The notes under the pieces: generated by a model
What the model saw: the letters and a program-made list of their open reading frames with translations, nothing else
What the model was told of the DNA's origin: nothing
The model's database searches: none
Part shown: one piece after another, positions 55,440 through 64,000 of the stretch
Layout of the letters: each line of letters starts with the position of its first letter
How positions within the stretch are numbered: position 1 is the stretch's first letter
Translations under genes and position numbers: made by a program
Assembly (NCBI GenBank): GCA_947561585.1
Contig: CANNZV010000273.1
Span: 62,001 to 126,000, forward strand
DNA from: Caprella mutica
Lineage: Eukaryota; Arthropoda; Malacostraca; Amphipoda; Caprellidae
DNA: 64,000 nucleotides
Reading direction: 5' to 3'

Positions 55440-56740
55440 AAACAAATTACGTATCACCCCAAATCTCACTTAACTAATTTCTTATATATAACTTAAAGCT
55501 AAGTATTAATACCCATTAAGTATTTCTCACAGCTGAATGTATTTGTTAGGGTTACCCTTGGATACCATCTTTGAGATCAGTGTTTATGTGTTCAGTGACT
55601 GCCTGGTTCGGAACAGAGCGAGTGAGTTCGATATCGTGTGTGTGTGTGCTTCTACGTCTGTTCTTGTGTTTCGCTGATTGTTTGCTCTGGTAAACAACTA
55701 CTTTAGAAACCTTGAAATGTTTTTCATCTTTAGTAGCTTACCTAAGTAGGTTTATTATTAAGTAGCGTATTAGTTGCGTGAAGAGTGTATCTGTAAGACG
55801 CTGACAAACAATATCTTCGAAATTAACGAGTTTAACCCGTAGAAATGCATTTATATTTTGCAGTGATATTAACTTTTGTTGTTTAAATACCTAACTGTAC
55901 TTTTTTTTTTTTATAGTCTATGCTTTTCTTTTATGCTGTTTATTTTTATACTTACTATCATTGCACTAAGAGCAAGCTTTCTTTAATGCCCTTCTTCTCT
56001 CGATCATAAAAATTATTTTCTGGCATCTTAAGTGGCATACCTTGCGTAGTTTGGCGTTAAAGTTGTGCAATCACGGCGTTATTGTGGCGTTCCGTTCGGT
56101 GTTCCGTAAGCGTGTGTTTCGGAGCTACGAAGCAGACATTCTCTTTAACGGACCGACCGACAGAAATAGACCTCTGGAACAAAACACGCTGAGAAAATAT
56201 TTCGCGATGCTTACTCTTGCCGTCCTCATGTGGAAGCTATAAATGACATGGAAAAAAATTTCCCCGCATGGTATATTTTCCAGGAAAATGTACCATTTTT
56301 TTCTGTGAAAAGGTGCAAGTCCTTGATTTAATTAATTAGATTTAGACTAGTTCTAAAACATGGAACACGTCAGGTGGATTGAATCTTCGCGTGGTTGGTT
56401 TAGTATAAAGAATAAATCTTACTAATTATCTAAAGATTTTATCTCCAAGAATATCATTAAATTTCTTTTTCTTTTAAATATCAATTAACATTTTCTTTTG
56501 AGTGAAGTAAATTGATTATTCTTTTATTTAATAATAACTAGAAAGGTGTACGTTATTACAGGTTAATTAGTTCCACACTTTTTAATTAGGTCATTAAAGA
56601 ATAACTTTAGTGAAAATATAAACTGGTTTCTTGAGTGTTGTTATTATGTAGAAAGCTAGTAAGAAATCTTTCTAAAAAGTAAGGTACTGCACAAGCAAGA
56701 CCCTCAACTTGATTACATAACTAATTGACACTTCAAGTAA
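55440..56740. other. No firm gene; two short ORFs
   Basis: 55537-55677 holds 46 codons from ATG (MYLLGLPLDTIFEISVYVFS...). 56042-56242 holds 66 codons from TTG, with RKRVFRSYEADILFNGPTDR and G+C-richer codons than the flanks. Neither has splice, promoter or family support; they may be relics of exons or transposons. Confidence 0.25.
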
Positions 56741-56744
56741 CTGT

Positions 56745-56880
56745 ATTCACGGAGTAGCTTTTCTGTATTCATGAGCAGTGATTTTGTTAATAAAGACGCT
56801 TTCCTTTCTGACTGATTCTTCAAATCCCTTGTATTTAATTTCCTTTTGGTTAAACAGACATTAAACTTAAATGATATAAT
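56745..56880 (+). repeat. Family K repeat fragment
   Basis: GGAGTAGCTTTTCTGTATTC, CCCTTGTATTTAATTTCCTT and CAGACATTAAAC. Confidence 0.5.
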
Positions 56881-56884
56881 ATTC

Positions 56885-57655
56885 TTTTTCTTCAAGCAGT
56901 ACATACGTGATGATCAAAATAGAAAAAATGTACGGCTTCTTCTATTGATTATCTGCTCAAAATGTAGTTACTGATGATTGGGTTATGCCTTTATTAATTA
57001 TTTGTGTATTTTTTATTTAGGCCTACAAATTACAGATCACTGTTTTTAATAAGGCAACTTCAAGTAGAATACAGTTCTAAATTATAGGCCTTTTAATTTA
57101 GTTAGTTGCTATGGTATTGACCAATTGATTACCAATGATCATCGCAATCGATTTTTAACTATCATTCAAATTGTAGTAATATCTTAACTATCATTTGATA
57201 GTAATAGTTTAACTATCATTCATATAATGATGTGTGGGTGCAGATTTTATGTGCATGTATAATGTATATACGTAATATATATATATTGCTAATTAGAAGA
57301 AATTAATGATTTTATTAGATTTTTTATTTTTTTATTTTTTCCAATTTTTTCACTACGTTCACGTAAGCCTAATTTGACATTATTTTTGTCTAACTGTTTT
57401 GTCTCGTTATATGGTTGCATTATGCATATGAATATTATCTGTGTATTTTTACACATTGACTTACTGCACTGTGTATAATGTCATCATATAGAAAATTCAC
57501 TGTGACCTTATCCTATATATTAATATACATATAATTATATCACATGATCATATTGCATGCATTTGAATATGTATCTATATACTTCTGAGTACATACGTTA
57601 GTTAATACTTTATTCATGTATGCGACCCATACATGACTTGTTACTTAAAACCGGT
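56885..57655. other. AT-rich stretch without a gene
   Basis: Only short repeats such as TTAACTATCATTC at 57150-57220 were seen. Confidence 0.4.
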
Positions 57656-57667
57656 TTAAACCCAACC

Positions 57668-57785
57668 TGTTACTGTGGGCAACAGTCTGTTATGGTGGGC
57701 AACAGTTTTTTATGGTGGGCAACAGTCTGTTATGGTGGGCAACAGTTTGTTATGGTGGGCAACAGTTTGTTATGGTGGGCTACTG
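57668..57785 (+). repeat. 20-bp tandem repeat (about 6 copies)
   Basis: Unit TGTTATGGTGGGCAACAGTC or ...AGTT. The 67-codon ORF across it is a by-product. Confidence 0.9.
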
Positions 57786-58149
57786 TATTATCATTTATAA
57801 CATTCAATTTTTTAAATGATTAGAATGATAACTTTATCGAGATCTGAAAATATACAGATTAATCAAATTTACAAAAAAAAATCAAACTAATATATCAATC
57901 TGCACATTAATAAAAATCAAGCCCTGTTAGACCATACTTGGTCTAAATTGAAGATAATTAAAATTTAAACATCAATAAAATCAAAGCTTGTTCCTCCATG
58001 AATTATCCTCTTACTTACTCGCACTAATAGTTTTGTTTATTCGCAAAATCGATATTCGTAATATCATAAATTTCAGCGCGTATTATCGAGGTATTTATTC
58101 CTCCGATATTCGATAACTCAGTTCGTGCGATTATCCAAAAATAGGTTGT

Positions 58150-58570
58150 TTATCTAACCTATAGTAATATCCGTCGTGTGTTTATTTATTTGGTGTCCGC
58201 TTCCTAAGAATGATAATAAATTGATATATAGTATAGGTAAGCTGTATCTCAAATATAGACTATACTCAAATATTTTGAGGTAAATTTAATGATAATTTAA
58301 TTATCATGCGAAATAAAAAAGGGTAAGATATGAAATATCAAACATTTCCACAATTTCGATCATATGTATTTGAAAAGAGATTTAATTTATTATTTTATCC
58401 TGAAAAATGTTACCATCATACACACGGGATTAAATTGATATGATCTTTTAATTCTTATGTTTTTATTTTAACGGAAAAGTACACTTTTAACGGGTTAAGC
58501 TACACCAATATTAATACTATTGAAAACCCGTCAATTTTAACGGGACGGTACACTAGTTTTTCAATAAAAC
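58150..58570 (-). mobile_element. Diverged copy of the long family A cargo
   Basis: GTGTTTATTTATTTGGTGTC CGC near 58180, ACACACGGGATTAAAT near 58421 and ACGGGACGGTACACTAG near 58537 match, in order, the cargo of 10407-10810. A GGGTAAGATATGAAATATC end-like sequence lies at 58321. Confidence 0.5.
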
Positions 58571-59012
58571 CGGAAAATTATGTCAAAAGTTAAATTATTT
58601 ATCGATTTAAAGATATTTATTCACATCATGTATGAATATACATTTTAAATGCATCAATTCATGCTGTTTATAAATCCTTACCAAACTGTAAATTCGAAAG
58701 CATTAGGTCCGCATTGTAATTATTATTCGACAATCACGAATGATGTAATTTCCAGACAAGCTGCTTATAATCAGAATAGAACATAATATTCAACATATGG
58801 TAGGTAATTATACTTCAATCGGTTTATATTGCTTTTTATTTCCAGTGGTAAGGTAAACTGCTCACAATTAAATTCATTTTTATATATCATTTTTTAACCC
58901 CGTACTGGAATTGTTAAACTACCTTCAATTGTTTTCAAATGTACCATTCAAGAAATAAATGCAGGTCCTTACAATTAATGTATAGATAACTTTTTTATCT
59001 AGCTGTTTTTTT

Positions 59013-59540
59013 TTACCTTCGCAGAATGCGGGAAGGTCATATTTTCATCGGCATTTATTTATTTATCATCTTGTTATTCGCTTAACTGAAAAAGTGTACA
59101 ACCTAATTGCCTGAAATTTGGTGAAACGATTGGTCCATGTCCAGTGACCTGCTGGTAGAATTTTGGGAGCGATCCGGACAAAGGTCAAGGTCATGGTCAT
59201 TTATATCTCAAAAAGTATTGAACACTATTGCATGAAACTGGGTGAGACGATTGGTCAATATACAGGAACCATTTTGTTAGATTTTGTGAGCGATCGGGTC
59301 AAAGGTCAAGGTCAAGGCCATTTGTAACTCAAAAAGTATTCAACCAAATTGTCTGAAATTTGATGGTACAATTGGTCAATGTCCAGGAACGATTTGGTAC
59401 AATTTTAGAACTCAAAGTATTGTACCATATTGCATGAAACTTGGTGGGATGATTGGTTATTATCTAGTTAGCAGTTTCTCAAATTTTGATAGAGAACGGG
59501 TCAAAGAGGAGGCGGAGGTATGCGCTCTACCGAGTGCGCA
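59013..59540 (+). mobile_element. Family D element, full-length copy
   Basis: It begins TACCTTCGCAGAATGCGGGA, then CATTTATTTATTTATCATCT, four core units with AAAGGTCAAGGTCA and TATTGAACACTATTGCATGA types, and ends TATGCGCTCTACCGAGTGCG. Confidence 0.8.
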
Positions 59541-59687
59541 TAATTTTGTTTATAATATCATCACCCAATTCTACATGACATTTTTTACTTCATCCTATTG
59601 TAATTAAAATTAAAATAATGTATAATACAAATATATATATATATTATATTATATTCTCACCGAGACAAAAATTAATAAAATTTAATC

Positions 59688-59832
59688 TAGGGTAAAATCC
59701 TAATTCGCGGACGGTTACACGATTTCGTACACATAAGAAAAAAAATCTATTAAAGTTTAATAATAATTATTATAAATTTTTTCTTACGTATCCGAAATTT
59801 TGGAACCGTCTGTTAATTCGAAACTTATCTTA
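59688..59832. mobile_element. Family A MITE (diverged)
   Basis: Left TAGGGTAAAATCCTAATTCG, right GTTAATTCGAAACTTATC. Confidence 0.65.
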
Positions 59833-60017
59833 CTTAAAATTCTTATTTTCAATGTTCTATTGTTTTATTCCAATGCTTCTAATTGATAAGATGGAATGTA
59901 CAAGATATATCACTATGTGTTTGGTCGTAAATTTCAATTACGTAACGAGTTCACAACTCACGTCATTTACACACTGCTTAGTATTTCAGCAGTGTTTCAG
60001 TTAACACTGTTGTTACG

Positions 60018-60895
60018 ATAAACTATAGTATAGTTCTTATAGTACTCTTGCACTATAAACTATAGTATAGTTCTTATAGTACTTTTGCACTATAAAGTAT
60101 AAACTATAGTATAGTTCTTATAGTACTCTTGCACTATAAACTATAGTATAGTTCTTATAGTACTCTTGCACGATAAACTATAGTATAGTTCTTATAGTAC
60201 TCTTGCACTATAAAGTATAAACTATAGTATAGTTCTTATAGTACTCTTGCACGATAAACTATAGTATAGTTCTTATAGTACTTTTGCACTATAAAGTATA
60301 AACTATAGTATAGTTCTTATAGTACTCTTGCACTATAAACTATAGTATAGTTCTTATAGTACTCTTGCACTATAAACTATAGTATAGTTCTTATAGTACT
60401 CTTGCACTATAAAGTTATAAACTATAGTATAGTTCTTATAGTACTCTTGCACTATAAACTATAGTATAGTTCTTATAGTACTCTTGCACTATAAAGTATA
60501 AACTATAGTATAGTTCTTATAGTACTCTTGCACTATAAAGTATAAACTATAGTATAGTTCTTATAGTACTCTTGCACTATAAACTATAGTATAGTTCTTA
60601 TAGTACTCTTGCACTATAAACTATAGTATAGTTCTTATAGTTCTCTTGCACTATAAACTATAGTATAGTTGTTATAGTACTCTTCACTATAAACTATAGT
60701 ATAGTTCTTATAGTACTCTTGCACTATAAACTATAGTATAGTACTCTATCACTATAAACTATAGTATAGTACTCTATCACTATAAACTATAGTATAGTAC
60801 TCTATCACTATAAACTATAGTATAGTACTCTATCACTGTAAACTATAGTATAGTACTCTATCACTATAAACTATAGTACTCTATCACTATAAACC
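60018..60895 (+). repeat. 37/42-bp minisatellite passing into a 28-bp one
   Basis: The main unit is ACTATAGTATAGTTCTTATA plus GTACTCTTGCACTATAA (37 bp); some units carry an extra AGTAT. From about 60735 the unit shortens to ACTATAGTATAGTACTCTAT plus CACTATAA (28 bp) by loss of the TTCTTATAG segment. ACTATAGTATAGT in each unit is a 6+1+6 palindrome. Confidence 0.93.
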
Positions 60896-60899
60896 GTTA

Positions 60900-61440
60900 G
60901 ATAGAGTCTCAATACCCTGGTGAATACCCTGGACTGATGGTCAGAAGATCTTGTTTCTCTCCATTCTAACTAAAACAACTTTATTTATTTTCCTTGACAG
61001 AGGATAAATGGTTCTATCTGTATTTATTTCAAAGATATATTGATTGGAATATAATCCTATTTCTGAATTGTTTATATGATATAACAATAACTTTAGTTTT
61101 ATATTAATACTTTGTCCCAAGTGTTAAAAAGTATCTAGTGAAATTTTTATGTCCTTTATATTTTTTATGATTATATTTCGACGCAATATAAAATGTCCTT
61201 TCCGACATAAGTTTTTTTCTCATTGATTCAATGAAGTAATTTCAAAGTAATCAAAAACTTCACCAAAAAACTTCGGATTGTTTTGAGGACTATTTTTTAT
61301 TCACTTTAATAATCCAGCTTTCTGTCGTCATCTTTATTTTTATTAAAAGTGATTCCAAATCCTCTATATATAGTTAAAAACCTTCTTCAATTCATATAGC
61401 AATATTTATGCTCTTTTAGATAAGTTATAAGAATTGCAAA
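60900..61440. other. AT-rich stretch without a gene
   Basis: No structure was recognised. Confidence 0.4.
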
Positions 61441-61459
61441 AAAGGCTTACAACTTTACT

Positions 61460-61580
61460 GGTTATTTCAGTTGGTATCCATGATACCTGCAGGTATCATG
61501 GATACCAATTTCAATTAAAGATTTAAAATGTAAAAAAAGATCCTATATGATAGGAAATGTGGACCTGTAACTTTGCCAAT
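61460..61580. mobile_element. Core palindrome with degraded MITE arms
   Basis: GGTATCCATGATACCTGCAG and its inverse are intact at 61473-61505. The flanking right arm is only weakly family A-like (GGAAATGTGGACCTGTAAC). Confidence 0.6.
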
Positions 61581-61594
61581 ATGTTGGTCTAGGC

Positions 61595-62346
61595 CAGTTG
61601 TTCTTGAAGTATTTTTCTCGCACACCCCTTGCTTTTCTCATGCACCCCCTGAGCATTGTATTGCATTGAAATAGATTGAAAAGCTACAATTAGAATATAT
61701 TTGGTTACTATGATTTGAGAATTAAATATGCAAATTGAAAAAGTTAGGAAAATGATTGTTTAATTTACATAATGTACAATTATTTTTTTAGGTAAGGAAA
61801 ATTAAAATCCATTAGAAATTAATGAAAACCATATAATTTATGATGATAATGCAGTATATTGCATTGTAGTTATATAAATATTTAGAAAATGAACAGTTGT
61901 AAACATATAAAATAAAACTAATCAATTACGGGGTAGCGACACTCACGTATAATCCCGACACAAAAAGAAAAATTCGATATAGAAAGGTATAGTTTTTTGT
62001 TTACACTTTGTTTATACAATGGAAACATCATTTTTCTTTCTATTCAGTGTTAGAATTTAGGACAGAAGAATAAAAGTTACAGGCACACAAAACGAGAAAT
62101 CCCACACTCAAAGATATAAATTTAATGATCGAAAGCCACAATGATAAATAGGTGTTTGTATCAGTAAATTCGTATACTTTTATAACTACATCATATCGCA
62201 AAATTTTGAGGAAAATATACTTCATGTATATTCTGCATGATATTAATAGCAAGAACAGAACTTATAAATAACAGCCATCTCATGCACCCCCTATAAACAA
62301 TCCAGGCCCCAAAGGGGTGCCACGCACCCCCGTTTAAGAACCACTT
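61595..62346. mobile_element. hAT-like relic
   Basis: The ends CAGTTGTTCTTGAAG and TTTAAGAACCACTT are imperfect inverted repeats of the CAGNGGTTCTNAAA type common in hAT elements. The flanks GTCTAGGC (61587-61594) and GTCTATAG (62347-62354) share five of eight bases, as expected for an old 8-bp duplication. Both subterminal regions contain CTCATGCACCCCCT. There is no transposase; the 70-codon minus ORF lies inside. Confidence 0.6.
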
Positions 62347-62349
62347 GTC

Positions 62350-62680
62350 TATAGGGTTATACCCTGTAGTTTATCTCTAGGAAGTCTTATCAATGATTAG
62401 ATAACCAATCAGTATTAGTATTCCTCGAATAATTAATTTACCTCCATTACATTCAGTATGTATTTCAATTTAGCTAGTTGGTAATTTAAATAATTAGTTT
62501 CTAAATAAGACTCACTGTAACTCGATCTAATTTGCGCATTTCTACTTATTCACTAATTAAAAGTTAATCTATTTCCTATTAACCAGAGTGGTAAAACTAT
62601 TGTATACTAATGGTGATTTATTACAATTTGGTGAAGAGTTGGATTGAAATGTTTCAGAAATTACGGTAATTAAGTATATT
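62350..62680. other. AT-rich stretch without a gene
   Basis: No structure was recognised. Confidence 0.4.
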
Positions 62681-62782
62681 AAGGGTATATTCCGAGTTAT
62701 CGTACACTTCCACAATTTCGATCATGAGCTTTTTTTCTGGTGATCGTAAATGTGGAACTGTTCGATAACTCCATCTTACCCA
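62681..62782. mobile_element. Family A MITE, short, diverged
   Basis: Left GGGTATATTCCGAGTTATCG, right TGTTCGATAACTCCATCTTA. No core palindrome. Confidence 0.65.
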
Positions 62783-63297
62783 ATATAGCTACAGTGATTA
62801 ATTAAAGGCTTATGTCATACAGTTTATTCTTCCTTTACATTAATATAAACTGTATAAATTGGCTTTGCAATCCTTTGCATTGGCTTTGCAATAGATAGCA
62901 CAATAATTAGCTAGGCAGACTGTTTTGTTCTCTAGTTCTCTCACAGTGTTAACAGAGCTATAAATTAGTTATATCAGTTGCTTATTTTCAGTTCCATTAC
63001 ACTGTGCCAGGCTAAATGACTTGCACTAATAAATTAATTAGGGAAGAATGGCTTTATTGGTTCTTCTTGTTCTTGCTTATGTATTGCCTAAACTTTTACT
63101 GTGTATAGTTAATGCCACGTATATTGCTATTATTTATGTAATTTATATTTATTATGTTTTATTTATTTCAAATGTCAAATACGTTATAGAAAGTAGTCTA
63201 ATAACATTTTTCTTATAATATTATTATGATAAAGTATTGAAGAACCAATCTGAAAATGATTAGCCTTTGGCCACATTAATTCTATGAAGGGTCAGTA
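62783..63297. other. AT-rich stretch without a gene
   Basis: A small tandem TTGGCTTTGCAATCC/TTGGCTTTGCAATAG lies at 62860-62895. Nothing else was recognised. Confidence 0.4.
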
Positions 63298-63506
63298 TCC
63301 GTAAGTTACGAATTATCGGTCAGTTTCACCTCTTCGATCATGTAAGAAATAACTATATAATAATAATTATTATTATTTAATTTTAATTGGTATCCATGAT
63401 CCTGATGCAGATATCATGGATACCAATTAAAATTAAATAATAAATATTATATAGTTCTCTTATTACCGAAGATGTGAAACTGACCGATAATTCGTAACTT
63501 ACCTTA
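63298..63506. mobile_element. Family A MITE, well preserved
   Basis: GTAAGTTACGAATTATCGGT and CGATAATTCGTAACTTACC ends; core GGTATCCATGATCCTGATGC with its inverse. Confidence 0.82.
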
Positions 63507-63792
63507 ATTGCAATCATTTCTTCAAAAAATTTAATTACTCTGTAGTAAATCTAATTAAATCTAAATAAAAACTATTTAGTAAGATTACATTTGGTGTCTC
63601 TCATTCGAGTGCGAAATGGTTTGCGACTATTCCACTAGCAATTATGCTTTCAGTAATAACATGAATTTAGATGTAATTGCCTTACTTCACAGACAGATGA
63701 ATCCAATTTATTTTACTTGATCTGAGAACATTTGAAGTTTAGCTTCACTGTGCCGAATAGGAACTTTTTAGGCGTTAGAACGCACACTCAAA

Positions 63793-63878
63793 ATGGACGA
63801 ACCGTTCGACCCAATTGAGTACAATGGAACCACTTTCATTGATGAGAGGTCCTTGCACGATTATCAGTGTTCTAAAGG
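63793..63878 (+). CDS. Candidate first coding exon of a gene running off the window
   Basis: CAAAATGGACGAACCG gives a good start context. 28 codons (MDEPFDPIEYNGTTF...QCSK) plus two bases reach a strong donor G|GTGAGT at 63879. The local G+C is higher than the flanks. The continuation lies beyond the window, and no family was recognised. Confidence 0.5.
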
Positions 63879-64000
63879 GTGAGTAATCGTATTTTGATTA
63901 AATTACTACTCAATGGGAGCATAATCAAGAGGTTAATTAAACTCAACGTTGAAATTTTTGTAATGTCAATATGGAAACCAAAAAAAACATGAACGTTGAT

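Overview
This is a window of nuclear DNA from a metazoan. It is AT-rich, has spliceosomal GT-AG introns of roughly 200 to 2300 bp, low gene density, AATAAA signals, many miniature inverted-repeat transposons (MITEs) and very many minisatellites. Two dispersed repeat families, one ending in GCTCTACCGAGTGC and one containing GAAGCAGACGTTAAAC, look to me like repeats of aquatic invertebrates such as molluscs. That is recollection, not proof, and I cannot name the species.

Genes. Two genes are well supported. (1) Positions 7112-8558 hold a two-exon, 326-residue protein whose C3HC4 RING finger is completed only when the intron is removed; a hydrophobic stretch lies near its C-terminus. (2) Positions 18861-29648 hold 13 exons in perfect phase register, giving at least 631 residues. 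An acidic and basic disordered N-terminal part and a C2H2/BED-like zinc finger are joined to a complete PLP fold-type I threonine aldolase domain. The PLP lysine is kept, but several catalytic-site residues are changed. Its 5' coding exon(s) were not found with confidence. Weaker gene pieces are a last exon at 1131-1249, a first exon at 63793-63878 running off the window, and a few short ORFs.

Layout. 1-7.1 kb: last exon of an unknown gene, then nested MITEs. 7.1-8.6 kb: RING gene. 9-18.5 kb: dispersed repeats and two hAT-like non-autonomous elements with perfect 8-bp target-site duplications (10819-11618 and 14929-15917). 18.8-29.7 kb: zinc finger/threonine aldolase gene, whose introns carry large tandem arrays and several MITEs. 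30-32.1 kb: a stack of nested elements. 33.8-38 kb: a 4.2-kb array of a 21-bp unit. 39.6-40.5 kb: a 32-bp array. 40.6-46.5 kb: MITEs. 46.8-53.8 kb: a cluster of seven minisatellites. 54-64 kb: dispersed repeats, a 0.9-kb array at 60 kb and a hAT-like relic.

Main observations. The zinc finger/threonine aldolase fusion has an altered active site. Three intron minisatellites in that gene begin at or just after the 5' splice site and repeat a donor-like sequence in every unit. Other minisatellites appear to have grown out of transposon terminal repeats. Different MITE families share the same central modules. The very long ORFs in the arrays are best explained by unit lengths divisible by three (or stop-free units), not by genes.
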